The notes below the pieces were generated by a model, which saw nothing but the letters and a program-made list of their open reading frames with translations, had not been told where the DNA came from and did not search any database. DNA of 64,000 nt from Sphingomonas sp. 35-24ZXX (GTDB lineage: Bacteria > Pseudomonadota > Alphaproteobacteria > Sphingomonadales > Sphingomonadaceae): NCBI RefSeq assembly GCF_000786215.1, contig NZ_JROG01000004.1, positions 372,001-436,000 on the forward strand, given 5' to 3'. How positions within the stretch are numbered: the stretch's first letter is position 1; each line of letters opens with the position of its first letter. This document shows, piece by piece, positions 34,059 through 43,781 of the stretch. The position numbers were made by a program, and so were the translations under genes.

Positions 34059-34242
34059 CCGTTTGCCCCGAGCCCTTCGGCTGCTGGCAAGCCAGCCGCT
34101 CAGGATAAACGTCTCGGCAAAGCCGAGAAGTCGCGGGACGCACGCGCTACTGTTTTCGATTACGTCCCTCGACTTCAGCCGCAGGCTGAAGTTTATCCTG
34201 AGCGACGCCGACTGGCGGCGTCGAAGGGCTCGGGACAAACGG
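34059..34242. repeat. long inverted repeat (MITE/REP-like)
   Basis: The left end CCGTTTG plus CCCGAGCCCTTCG (34059-34079) is matched by the reverse complement at 34222-34242 with one mismatch, and inner blocks GCTCAGGATAAAC and GTTTATCCTGAGC also pair. The 184-bp element fills most of the gap between the AmpG-like gene and folC and has no coding capacity. Confidence 0.8.
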
Positions 34243-34268
34243 ATGGGGTGTCATAGGCGCGTGCCTAA

Positions 34269-35594
34269 TCAATCCGGCTCCTGGCCGTTCGCCTTGAGCA
34301 CTTCGCCCGCCAGATAGAGCGAACCCGCGATCAGCACAGGCATCGGCTGGTGGTCTGCCAGCAGGCCCAGCGCGGCCTCGATATCCGCCGCCGCCTCGAC
34401 CTCGATCCCCGAGGTCAGGCACGCCTGAAACGCATCGGCATCGTGCCATTCATGCCCCGGCACTGGGAGCGCGGTAACGCTGGCGAGATAGGGCTCGAGC
34501 GGGCCGAGCAGCGCGCCGGGCTGCTTGTTCGACAGCATGCCGAGCACCAGATGCACCTTGCCTCCCATCGCTGCGACATGGCGCGCGAGTGCAGCGCCCG
34601 CATCCGGATTGTGCCCGCCATCGAGCCAAACGGGCTCGCCGGTGCCGAGCAATGCGGTCAGCGGCCCATCGGTCAGCCGCTGCATGCGCGCTGGCCATTC
34701 GGCCCAGCCCATCGCTGCGGAGAGCGCGCTGTCGGGGACGGCGAGCGCGCTTTGGTGGCGGATCATCGCGATCGCAAGCCCGGCATTGTCCGCCTGATGC
34801 TCGCCCGGCAGGCGCGGCATCGGCAGGGTCAGCTTGCCGTCGACATCGCGATAATGCAGCCGGTCCTGATAGAGCGCGGCATCCCAGTCATGCCCGCGCG
34901 CCTTGACATAGGCACCGGCCCGCATCGCCTGGCCTGCGATCGCACCCATCATCCCGGTCGCGTATTTCTGGATGACCAGCGGCACATCCTGCTTGGCGAT
35001 CCCTGCCTTCTCGAACGCGATCCGCTCCAGCGGGATGTCGGGCGTGCCCTCTTCGGGTGCGAGCAGAAAGGCTTCGTGGTCGATCCCCAGTGCCGCGATC
35101 CCGCACACCGCAGGCTGGGGCAGCACGTTGGTCGCATCCAGCCTGCCGCCCAAGCCTACCTCGATCACGCAGGCATCGGCGGGATGTTCGGCAAAGGCGA
35201 GGAAGGCGGCCGCCGTGGTGACTTCGAAAAAGCTGGCGCTGATCCCCTCGGCGATATCCAGCACGCGGCCCAGGTAATCGGCGAGCGTCTCGTCGTCGAT
35301 CAGCCGCCCGGCGATGCGGATACGCTCGTTGAACCGCACCAGATGCGGGCTGGTGTAGACATGGCAGGTCTGGCCCGATGCCTCGATAGCGGCGCGCAGA
35401 AAAGCGCAGGTCGAGCCCTTGCCGTTGGTGCCTGCGACATGGAACACCGGCGGCAGGCGGTGGTGCGGATCGCCCAGCCGGGTGAGCAGTTCGGTGATCC
35501 GCTCGAGCCCCAGCACATCGCGGCCCGGAGACAATGCGGCGAGCCGGTCAAGCTGGGTCTGGACGCCGGGATGGGCAGAGATTGCGTGGTCCAT
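34269..35594 (-). CDS. folC: bifunctional folylpolyglutamate/dihydrofolate synthase
   Basis: Adds glutamate to dihydropteroate and to folates. The 441-residue Mur-ligase-like enzyme has the P-loop HVAGTNGKGSTCAFLRAAIE (about 52-71), the folate region TSPHLVRFNERIRI, the carbamylated-lysine region FEKAGIAK and the C-terminal VLGMLSNK. It ends the minus-strand series lapA-pyrF-trpF-trpB-trpA-accD-folC, as in many alphaproteobacteria, but a 253-bp repeat-filled gap separates it from accD. Confidence 0.96.
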   Translation of the reverse strand: MDHAISAHPGVQTQLDRLAALSPGRDVLGLERITELLTRLGDPHHRLPPVFHVAGTNGKGSTCAFLRAAIEASGQTCHVYTSPHLVRFNERIRIAGRLIDDETLADYLGRVLDIAEGISASFFEVTTAAAFLAFAEHPADACVIEVGLGGRLDATNVLPQPAVCGIAALGIDHEAFLLAPEEGTPDIPLERIAFEKAGIAKQDVPLVIQKYATGMMGAIAGQAMRAGAYVKARGHDWDAALYQDRLHYRDVDGKLTLPMPRLPGEHQADNAGLAIAMIRHQSALAVPDSALSAAMGWAEWPARMQRLTDGPLTALLGTGEPVWLDGGHNPDAGAALARHVAAMGGKVHLVLGMLSNKQPGALLGPLEPYLASVTALPVPGHEWHDADAFQACLTSGIEVEAAADIEAALGLLADHQPMPVLIAGSLYLAGEVLKANGQEPD

Positions 35595-35596
35595 TA

Positions 35597-35812
35597 CCCT
35601 CTCCCCTCCCGCCTGCGGGAGGGGCAGGGCCGGCTTGCCGGACCGGGGTGGGCCAATAAGGGAGCGCGGCTTGCCGGACCGGGGTGGGCCAATAAGGGAG
35701 CGCGGCTTGCCGGACCGGGGTGGGCAGGGAGCACGAACGACGCAAGGTTCGTCTGTGCCTCGCTCCCACCCCGCCCTTCGGGCACCCCTCCCGCCAGCGG
35801 GAGGGGAGAGGG
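35597..35812. repeat. composite repeat: inverted ends around a 36-bp tandem repeat
   Basis: CCCTCTCCCCTCCCGC (35597-35612) and GCGGGAGGGGAGAGGG (35797-35812) are perfect reverse complements. Between them a 36-bp unit beginning CGGCTTGCCGGACCGGGGTG occurs in tandem at 35631-35666 and 35667-35702, identical, with a third 23-bp partial copy at 35703-35725. The ends resemble the repeats at 1339-1479 and 17898-18001. Copy number is likely to vary between strains. Confidence 0.85.
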
Positions 35813-35847
35813 CGCGGTCAGAGGTTGACGGCTGAACCCCGTCAGTG

Positions 35848-36705
35848 TCACGCCGCCGCCTTGGCCGCCATCAGATAATCGATCACGCTGCCCAGCCGCG
35901 CGCGCAGGTCCTTGCGCTCGACGACCATGTCGAGCATCCCGTGCTCGAGCAGATATTCGGAGCGCTGGAAGCCTTCGGGCAGCTTTTCGCGGATCGTCTG
36001 CTCGATCACCCGCTGGCCGGCAAAGCCGATCAGCGCGTTGGGTTCGGCCATCTGGACGTCGCCCAGCATCGCATAGCTTGCGGTGACGCCGCCGGTGGTG
36101 GGATCGGTCAGCACGACGATGTAGGGCAGGCCCGCTGCGTGCAGGCGGCTGATCGCCACCGTGCTGCGCGGCATCTGCATCAACGACAAAATGCCCTCCT
36201 GCATCCGCGCGCCGCCAGCGGCGGTGAAGATGACATAGGGGCATTTCTCGGCAATCGCGCGCTCGGTGCCGGCGATGAAGGCTGCGCCCACTGCCATGCC
36301 CATCGATCCGCCCATGAAGGCGAAATCCTGCACGCCGACCACGGCCTTGTGGCCCAGGATGCGGCCCAAGGCGTTGGTCAGCGCATCATTGCCGACATTG
36401 GCAGCGCGCGCTGCCTTCAGGCGATCGACATATTTCTTGCTGTCGCGGAACTTGAGCGGGTCTTCACGGACCACCGGCGAGGGCAGCTCTTCCCAGATCG
36501 CGTCATCGAACAGCATGCCAAAGCGCGCGGCCGAGCCGATGCGTTCGTGATGGCCGCATTTCGGGCAGACCGAAAGATTGTCCTCGAACTCCTTGGCGAA
36601 CACCATTTCGCCGCAGGCCTTGCACTTGTGCCACAGGTTGTCGGGGGTGGAATCGCGCTTGGCGATCAGCGGAATGGAATTTCGGACGCGGCTGAACCAG
36701 CTCAT
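35848..36705 (-). CDS. accD: acetyl-CoA carboxylase carboxyltransferase subunit beta
   Basis: Transfers the carboxyl group from biotin to acetyl-CoA, the first step of fatty acid synthesis, together with AccA. The 285-residue frame starts [18 protein letters not shown]; the longer upstream reading is not conserved. The zinc ribbon is [13 protein letters not shown] then [13 protein letters not shown] (near 28-55), and the carboxyltransferase core has [19 protein letters not shown]. It begins 13 bp after the trpA stop on the same strand, so it is co-transcribed with the trp genes. Confidence 0.97.
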   Translation of the reverse strand: MSWFSRVRNSIPLIAKRDSTPDNLWHKCKACGEMVFAKEFEDNLSVCPKCGHHERIGSAARFGMLFDDAIWEELPSPVVREDPLKFRDSKKYVDRLKAARAANVGNDALTNALGRILGHKAVVGVQDFAFMGGSMGMAVGAAFIAGTERAIAEKCPYVIFTAAGGARMQEGILSLMQMPRSTVAISRLHAAGLPYIVVLTDPTTGGVTASYAMLGDVQMAEPNALIGFAGQRVIEQTIREKLPEGFQRSEYLLEHGMLDMVVERKDLRARLGSVIDYLMAAKAAA

Positions 36706-36718
36706 GGGGACGCTCCTA

Positions 36719-37521
36719 TCAGGCATTCGTGGTCTGGCGGGCGGTGGCGATCGCGCTGCTGAGGCTGCGGATATAGTCGCGCACCGGGCCTGCTGCTGCC
36801 GCACCGTGCTGCGCAACGATATCGACGATGGCGCTGCCGACGACCACCCCATCGGCGACGCGCGCGATGGCGGCGGCCTGTTCGGGGGTACGCACGCCAA
36901 AGCCTACTGCGACCGGAAGGTCGGTCGAAGCCTTGAGCCGCGTCACTGCTTCCTCGATGCTCGCTTGCACCGCCTGCTGCTTGCCGGTGATCCCGGCGAC
37001 CGACACGTAGTAGAGGAATCCGCCTGCGCCATCGAGCACGGCGGGCAGCCGCGCGGCATCGGTGGTCGGCGTCGCGAGCCGGATCGGGGCGATGCCCTTG
37101 GCGCGCAATGCGGGACCGAGCGATGCGTCTTCCTCCACCGGAATGTCGACGCAGATGACGCCATCGACGCCAGCCGCAGCCGCGGCATCGGCAAACCATT
37201 CGGGTCCGCGCCGGGTCATTGGGTTGGCATAGCCCATCAGCACCAGCGGCACATTGGCATGACGCGCGCGGAAATCGGTGGCGATTGCCAAGATGTCGGC
37301 GGTTTTCGTGCCCGCCGCGAGTGAGCGCAGGTTCGCCGCCTGGATCGCGGGACCATCGGCCATCGGATCGGTGAACGGCATGCCCAATTCGATCACATCC
37401 GCCCCGCCCTCGACGAGCGCGTCGAGGATAGCAGGGGTGGATGCGGCGTCGGGATCGCCCGCAGTGACGAAGCACACCAACGCGGCGCGGTCAGCGGGGA
37501 AGGCGTTGGCGAGACGCGAAC

Positions 37522-37525
<4 letters not shown>
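36719..37525 (-). CDS. trpA: tryptophan synthase alpha chain
   Basis: Splits indole-3-glycerol phosphate to indole. The 268-residue TIM barrel has the catalytic glutamate in [19 protein letters not shown] and the aspartate in VDIPVEED, with the phosphate loop [11 protein letters not shown] start it at a GTG at 37525, whose GTGA overlaps the trpB stop; the upstream ATG at 37582 lies inside trpB and is unlikely. Confidence 0.95.
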
Positions 37526-38740
<1,215 letters not shown>

Positions 38741-38766
<26 letters not shown>

Positions 38767-39394
38767 GGTTGGCAACCGCTTGGCAAAAGCGCGCCATCTT
38801 GTCCATATCTTTGACTCCCGGCGCGCTTTCGACGCCCGAGGACACATCGACCAGAGGCGCGTGCGTGGCTGCCAGCGCCTCGCCAACATTGTCCGGATCG
38901 AGCCCGCCTGCTAGCCCCCAGGGCAGGACGTGCTGCTGCCCCGCCAGCAGCGACCAGTCGACCATCACGCCGTTGCCGCCGGGCAGGGCCTGCGCGGGGG
39001 CATCGAACAGCAGCCGGTCGGCAATGCCATCGAACCGGCGTGAATTGACGAGGGTGTCGGCGCTGCGCAGCCCCACGGCCTTCCACACTTCGACGGGCAT
39101 GTGCTTCTTCACGATGGCCAGCCATTCGGGCTTTTCGGTACCGTGGAACTGGATGACATCGGGCCGAACGGTGCGATAGGCCTTTTGCGTCAGCTCGGGC
39201 GAGGCGTTGACCAGCAGCAGCACGACCTTGACCGATGCCGGCGTCCGCCGTCGCAGGTCCGCCGCCTGCTCCAGCGTCACATGGCGCGGGCTCTTTTCGA
39301 AATGCACCAGGCCAATATGGCTCGCGCCCGCGCTGGCAGCGGCGTCGATGGCGGCTTCGGTGGAAAGCCCGCAGATCTTGATCAGGGTGGTCAT
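38741..39394 (-). CDS. trpF: phosphoribosylanthranilate isomerase
   Basis: Converts phosphoribosylanthranilate to CdRP, the third step of tryptophan synthesis. 217 residues, starting [20 protein letters not shown] with the catalytic cysteine (C8) in KICGL. The DVIQFHGTE strand and the C-terminal [17 protein letters not shown] loop with the general acid aspartate are typical. It starts 13 bp after the pyrF stop. Confidence 0.96.
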
Positions 39395-39407
39395 GAGAAA
39401 TCCGCGC

Positions 39408-40082
39408 CTACAGCGTCGCCATGATGTCTCTGGCCGCCTGATCGGGCTCTGCGGCCCGGGCAATCGGACGGCCGATCACCAGCACCGATGCGCCGGCATC
39501 GCGCGCCTGGCGCGGGGTGACGGCGCGCTTCTGGTCGCCCAGCATCGCGCTTGCCGGGCGAACGCCGGGAACAACGAAAAAGCCGTCACGCCACTGGTGA
39601 CGCACTGCGCCGACCTCTTGCCCGGAACACACGATGCCATCGAGCCCGGCGCTATGCGCGAGATCGGCGAGCCGCAGCACATTGTCGTGCGATGTGCCCG
39701 CCATGCCGATCTGTGCCATGTCGTCATCGTCGAGGCTGGTCAACATGGTGACCGCAACCACCTTGGTATGCGCGCCGGCCGCCGCCTTGGCATCTTCCAT
39801 CATTGCGCGGCCCCCGGCGGCGTGGACGGTGACGATTGCAGGTTCGAGCACATGGATAGCCTGCATCGCGGCGGCGACGGTGTTGGGGATGTCGTGTAGC
39901 TTGAGGTCGAGGAAGATCGGCAGGCCGATCTTGGCGATCTCGTGCACGCCGTGATGGCCGTGCGCGCAGAAGAACTCCAGCCCCAGCTTCACGCCGCCGA
40001 TATGGCCGCGCACCTGTTGAACGAGATCGGTGGCACGCGCGAGATCGGGAACATCGACCGCGAGATAGATGGGATTGGACAT
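39408..40082 (-). CDS. pyrF: orotidine 5'-phosphate decarboxylase
   Basis: Last step of UMP synthesis. 224 residues starting MSNPIYLAVDVPDLARATDL; the upstream reading to 40355 runs through lapA and is rejected. The catalytic signature FLDLKLHDIPNTVAAAM has the D-K-D arrangement, and VVPGVRPAS and GRPIARA bind the phosphate. It lies between lapA and trpF on the same strand. Confidence 0.96.
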   Translation of the reverse strand: MSNPIYLAVDVPDLARATDLVQQVRGHIGGVKLGLEFFCAHGHHGVHEIAKIGLPIFLDLKLHDIPNTVAAAMQAIHVLEPAIVTVHAAGGRAMMEDAKAAAGAHTKVVAVTMLTSLDDDDMAQIGMAGTSHDNVLRLADLAHSAGLDGIVCSGQEVGAVRHQWRDGFFVVPGVRPASAMLGDQKRAVTPRQARDAGASVLVIGRPIARAAEPDQAARDIMATL

Positions 40083-40111
40083 GATGTGTGCGTGACCCCT
40101 GTTGTAATCCG

Positions 40112-40447
40112 TCAGACCGAGCGCAGGACGCTTTCGGGTTCGAGCGGTCTTTCCGCTGCCGGCGCCGCAGACTGCATCGGGGCAGGCGCGGCAACCGAAG
40201 TGGCGGTGCGCGTCTGGTTCGATTCCAGCGTCGCGATGCGGCGCTTGAGACGCCAGCTTGTGGTGCGATGATAAGCCCAGAGCGGCACAAACCCGGCCAG
40301 GAAGGTCAGGAACAGCAGCACCGGAAGCTTGGTCACGAGCTGCAGCCCGCCCCAAAGGTCCACCGTGACCGCTTGCCAGTTGTTATAGGCGAACACGATG
40401 AACACCACGGCCAGCATGATGATCACCAGTGTCTTCAGAAACTGCAT
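40112..40447 (-). CDS. lapA: LapA-domain membrane protein
   Basis: 111 residues with two membrane segments (about 5-23 and 42-60) separated by a short loop NNWQAVTVDLWGG, then a basic helix SWRLKRRIATLES and a Pro/Ala tail. This is the LapA/DUF1049 pattern found next to pyrF or ihfB in many proteobacteria. In E. coli LapA works with LapB in regulating lipopolysaccharide synthesis. GAGGAG precedes the start. ihfB, often just upstream, is absent here. Confidence 0.88.
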   Translation of the reverse strand: MQFLKTLVIIMLAVVFIVFAYNNWQAVTVDLWGGLQLVTKLPVLLFLTFLAGFVPLWAYHRTTSWRLKRRIATLESNQTRTATSVAAPAPMQSAAPAAERPLEPESVLRSV

Positions 40448-40555
40448 GACCGCTGTGTCTCCTCAAATCCTGCCCGCGTCCCGGCGGTCAATGGGAGAGC
40501 ATAGGAGTAATATTCCGGATTGGCCAGTCTGCTATCCGGCCGGGCTCTCCGGGGC

Positions 40556-41119
40556 TCAGTCGATGCGGACCAGCCGGATGTCGACCTCGCGCTCGACATA
40601 GCGCCATTCCGGCGTAATCCGCAGCTGCGCCAGCAGCTCTTCAAACGCGGGCTCGGCGTCGGGCGCAAATTCGAACCAGGTCAGGAAGTCGAAGGGCTGC
40701 CCCAGATCACGGCTGTGGTGCAACCGCCGCGCGATGGCGGGCAGATAGCCCCGGCCGATCGGGGTATGCCCGGAGCGTTCGTAGATGGCGCGCCGGTCGT
40801 CCTGCGCCATCGCCCACCATACGGCCGATTTGCGGATCGGTATCAGCGCGGCCATGCGCGCTTCCGGACGTCCGATCGCGGCGGTGCGGGCGTCGAGCGA
40901 CTGTCGCTCGGCCCGGGTCGTGTACCGCAGATTTGATGTAAAGCCGGTCAGCGTCCAGCTGGCGTCCGGCGTCGCGGCATCGACCGCCAGCCGTGCCGCC
41001 TGGGGCAGTGGCTCGCCGATCCAGGTGGATTGGCGGATAACCTGCCATTCGCCGGTCGTGCCGGCGCAAAACGAGACCATGATGGGCGCCGCAGCGCCAT
41101 AAGCAGCAGAGGGGGGCAT
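40556..41119 (-). CDS. chlorite dismutase-family protein
   Basis: 187 residues from the ATG at 41119; a TTG at 41146 would add nine residues. Family blocks include YERSGHTPIGRGYLPAIARR and HHSRDLGQPFDFLTWFEFAP, which match the small Cld-like group of non-chlorite-respiring bacteria. Members bind heme or relate to coproheme decarboxylase; the histidine HHSRD region may contact heme. Chlorite detoxification is not implied. It lies 91 bp downstream of purB and has no obvious partner. Confidence 0.85.
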   Translation of the reverse strand: MPPSAAYGAAAPIMVSFCAGTTGEWQVIRQSTWIGEPLPQAARLAVDAATPDASWTLTGFTSNLRYTTRAERQSLDARTAAIGRPEARMAALIPIRKSAVWWAMAQDDRRAIYERSGHTPIGRGYLPAIARRLHHSRDLGQPFDFLTWFEFAPDAEPAFEELLAQLRITPEWRYVEREVDIRLVRID

Positions 41120-41122
41120 GAG

Positions 41123-41171
41123 GCGAACCTTCGGATTCCGGGCCAAACGCGCCCGTTGCTCGAAGGTTCGC
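41123..41171. promoter_or_regulatory. inverted repeat just upstream of the Cld-family gene
   Basis: GCGAACCTTCG (41123-41133) and CGAAGGTTCGC (41161-41171) are perfect 11-bp complements, 27 bp apart, between purB and the Cld-family gene. It could be a purB terminator or an operator. Confidence 0.4.
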
Positions 41172-41210
41172 TGGCCGAAGGCCGCGCGTTACGCGCCGCC
41201 CTGCGGGTTT

Positions 41211-42521
41211 TCAGCCGAAGACGCGCGCGAAAATCGTGTCCACATGCTTGAAGTGATAGTCGAGGTTGAACTTGTCCTCGATCTCCTGCGGCGACAGCGC
41301 GGCGGTGACCTCGGCATCGGCCTTGAGCAGTTCGAGCAGCGACAGCGCGCCGTCCGACTCCCACACCTGCATCGCGTTGCGCTGGACCAGCCGATAGGCG
41401 TCCTCGCGGCTGACGCCGGCCTGGGTCAGCGCCAGCAGCACCCGCTGCGAATGCACGAGGCCGCCCATGCGGTCGAGATTCTTCTGCATCCGCTCGGGGT
41501 AGACGAGCAGCTTGTCGATCACCCCGGTGAGCCGCGCGAGCGCGAAGTCGAGCGTGATCGTGGCATCGGGGCCGAAGAAGCGTTCGACCGAGCTGTGCGA
41601 GATGTCGCGCTCGTGCCACAGGGCGACGTTTTCCATCGCCGGGATCGCAGCGGCGCGGACGACGCGCGCGAGGCCGGTGAGATTCTCGGTCAGCACCGGG
41701 TTGCGCTTGTGCGGCATGGCCGACGAACCCTTCTGGCCGGGCGAGAAATATTCCTCCGCCTCGAGCACTTCGGTGCGCTGCAGATGGCGGACTTCGGTCG
41801 CCAGCCGTTCGACCGACGAGGCGATCACGCCCAGGGTCGCGAAATACATTGCGTGGCGATCGCGCGGGATGACCTGGGTCGAGACGGGCTCGAGCGCGAG
41901 GCCCAGCTTCTTGGCGACATGCGCTTCGACCCGCGGGTCGATATTGGCGAAGGTGCCGATCGCGCCGGAGATCGCGCAGGTCGCGATTTCGGCGCGCGCG
42001 GCCTTGAGGCGCGCACGGCAGCGGTCGAACTCGGCATAGGCCTGCGCAAGCTTGAGGCCGAAGGTGGTCGGCTCGCCGTGGATGCCGTGGCTGCGGCCGA
42101 TGGTCGGCGTGTATTTGTGCTCCATCGCGCGGCGCTCGATCGCGGCGAGCAGCGCATCGAGATCTTCGAGCAGCAGGTCGCTGGCGCGCGCCAGCTGCAC
42201 CGCAAGGCAGGTGTCGAGCACGTCGGAGCTGGTCATGCCCTGGTGCATGAAGCGCGCTTCGTCGCCGACCTGCTCGGCCACCCAGGTGAGGAAGGCGATC
42301 ACATCGTGTTTGGTGACTGCCTCGATCGCGTCGATCGCGGCGACATCGATCACCGGATTGGTCGCCCACCAGGCCCAGAGCGCTTTGGCGGCGGACTTGG
42401 GGACCACGCCCAGTTCGGCCAGTGCGTCGGTGGCGTGCGCCTCGATCTCGAACCAGATGCGGAACTTGGCTTCCGGTTCCCAGATGGCGGTCATGGCGGG
42501 GCGGGCGTAACGGGGGACCAT
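41211..42521 (-). CDS. purB: adenylosuccinate lyase
   Basis: Cleaves SAICAR and adenylosuccinate in purine synthesis. 436 residues starting MVPRYARPAMTAIWEPEAKF. I use the ATG at 42521 because AAGGA lies seven bases before it; the ATG at 42527 is too close to that site. The fumarase-superfamily signature GSSAMPHKRNPVLTENLTG, the TSSDVLDTCLA block and the catalytic histidine region GRSHGIHGEP are clear. It starts 118 bp after the ArsR-type gene. Confidence 0.97.
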   Translation of the reverse strand: MVPRYARPAMTAIWEPEAKFRIWFEIEAHATDALAELGVVPKSAAKALWAWWATNPVIDVAAIDAIEAVTKHDVIAFLTWVAEQVGDEARFMHQGMTSSDVLDTCLAVQLARASDLLLEDLDALLAAIERRAMEHKYTPTIGRSHGIHGEPTTFGLKLAQAYAEFDRCRARLKAARAEIATCAISGAIGTFANIDPRVEAHVAKKLGLALEPVSTQVIPRDRHAMYFATLGVIASSVERLATEVRHLQRTEVLEAEEYFSPGQKGSSAMPHKRNPVLTENLTGLARVVRAAAIPAMENVALWHERDISHSSVERFFGPDATITLDFALARLTGVIDKLLVYPERMQKNLDRMGGLVHSQRVLLALTQAGVSREDAYRLVQRNAMQVWESDGALSLLELLKADAEVTAALSPQEIEDKFNLDYHFKHVDTIFARVFG

Positions 42522-42639
42522 AAGCATGTCCTTGCAGCAAGAGGCGATGGAGGGCGCGTTCAGCCGCCCCGACGATTCCGCCGCGCAGCTAGCAGCAAGC
42601 GGCCGCGCGTTCAACCGGCACGGGCTGCGGCGGGCGGTC

Positions 42640-43038
42640 TCAACCGATGCGGGCGAAGGCGGCGGCGCCCGCGGGTGTGCGGCGGGGCGCGGCGGCGGGC
42701 GCGGCGTTGGCGAGCGCCGATTGCAGCGCTGCGGCGGTATCTCCCTGGCCCAGCATCGCCTCCATCGTGCGGACACACAGCGCGACCTCGTCATCGGCCA
42801 GGGTGTAGTGCACCTGCTTGGCCGCGCGGCGTGCGCGGACCATCTCTGCGCGGCGCAGTTCGGCGAGCTGCTGGCTGAGCGCAGGCTGGCCAATCGCGGT
42901 CATCGCGTCGATCTCGCTCACGCTCTTCTCGCCCGACAGCAGGCACGAGAGGATCATCAGCCGCTGCGGCTGGGCAAAGATGCGCAGCTTTTCGGTCATC
43001 GCATCGGCCAGCGCGCGGCTCTGGTAGAGCGCGGTCAC
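42640..43038 (-). CDS. ArsR-family regulator, BigR/SqrR-like
   Basis: 132 residues. LRIFAQPQRLMILSCLLSGE and IGQPALSQQLAELRRAEMVR form the winged helix. Two cysteines, C32 in the first helix and C88 near the C-terminal helix, are in the regions where BigR and SqrR hold the pair that forms a tetrasulfide with persulfides, though their spacing differs by eye. The gene sits in a sulfide module, overlaps the end of the peroxiredoxin gene by 4 bp and probably represses both divergent transcripts. The C-terminal 25 residues are Ala/Pro-rich. Confidence 0.8.
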   Translation of the reverse strand: MTALYQSRALADAMTEKLRIFAQPQRLMILSCLLSGEKSVSEIDAMTAIGQPALSQQLAELRRAEMVRARRAAKQVHYTLADDEVALCVRTMEAMLGQGDTAAALQSALANAAPAAAPRRTPAGAAAFARIG

Positions 43039-43688
43039 CGGTCGGCGATCCGCTGGCAGAACCAGTCGGGCGCGTCGGCAGGCGGCGCGGCCTCAGGGTC
43101 GGGGGCGCGCAGCAGGTCGCCGCCGGGCTGCCAGCCCTCGGGCGTCATCACATCGCCGTCATCGGCGCGCTGCAGCGCCGCCAGCAGCCGCAGCATCTCG
43201 TCCACCGAGCGGCCGACATTGTGCGGATAGACTGTGATGGCGCGAACCACGCCATCGGGATCGATGAAATAGGTGCAGCGCATCGCCGCGCTGCTTTCCG
43301 CCTGCTCGTCGATCATGCCAAAGGCGCGGCCGATCGCCATCGACGGGTCTTCCACCACTGGGAAGCCGATCGTGACACCGAAGCCGGTCTGAATCGCGCG
43401 CAGCCAGGCGTGATGCGCATAAAGGCTGTCGACCGAAAGCCCCAGCAGTGCGCAGTTCATCGCGGCAAACCGCTCGGCCGCCTGCTGCATGCCGATGAAC
43501 TCGGTGGTGCAGACCGGGGTGAAATCCGCCGGGTGCGAGAAGAACACCAGCCACTGCCCGCGATAGTCGCCGAGCGCGCGCTCGCCCTGCGTGGTGCGCG
43601 CGGTGAAGTCGGGTGCGACGTCACCGATCCGCAACGGGCGGGGCGGGGTGCGGGACGGGGTTTCGGTCAGGCTCATCTCTCCGGCCAT
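43035..43688 (-). CDS. peroxiredoxin, Prx6/1-Cys-like
   Basis: Reduces peroxides, and possibly persulfide species, with a cysteine thiol. 217 residues; the peroxidatic cysteine is C60 in FFSHPADFTPVCTTEF, with R127-type catalytic arginine further on. The C-terminal extension PDGVVRAITVYPHNVGRSVD and EMLRLLAAL is typical of Prx6-like enzymes. MSLTE at 43676 is an alternative start. It is followed by and overlaps the BigR-like gene, and diverges from the sulfur dioxygenase-like gene, so it likely belongs to the same regulon. Confidence 0.92.
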   Translation of the reverse strand: MAGEMSLTETPSRTPPRPLRIGDVAPDFTARTTQGERALGDYRGQWLVFFSHPADFTPVCTTEFIGMQQAAERFAAMNCALLGLSVDSLYAHHAWLRAIQTGFGVTIGFPVVEDPSMAIGRAFGMIDEQAESSAAMRCTYFIDPDGVVRAITVYPHNVGRSVDEMLRLLAALQRADDGDVMTPEGWQPGGDLLRAPDPEAAPPADAPDWFCQRIADR

Positions 43689-43739
43689 CTCACATCCAAG
43701 GGGGGCAAATCAATTCCTTGACGATCATCAATTAGTAGA

Positions 43740-43756
43740 TTACATGATTTATGTAA
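43740..43756. promoter_or_regulatory. operator-like palindrome of the sulfide module
   Basis: TTACAT, GATTT, ATGTAA: a perfect six-base dyad in the AT-rich 93-bp gap between the peroxiredoxin and the metallo-beta-lactamase gene. BigR-type regulators bind AT-rich dyads in equivalent gaps, so this is the likely site. Confidence 0.55.
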
Positions 43757-43781
43757 ATATGAATTTGTAGAGGATGACCTC

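Noticed and set aside
35631-35725. Tandem 36-bp repeats as a possible CRISPR array
   Set aside because: The units are directly adjacent with no unique spacers, and no cas gene is nearby.
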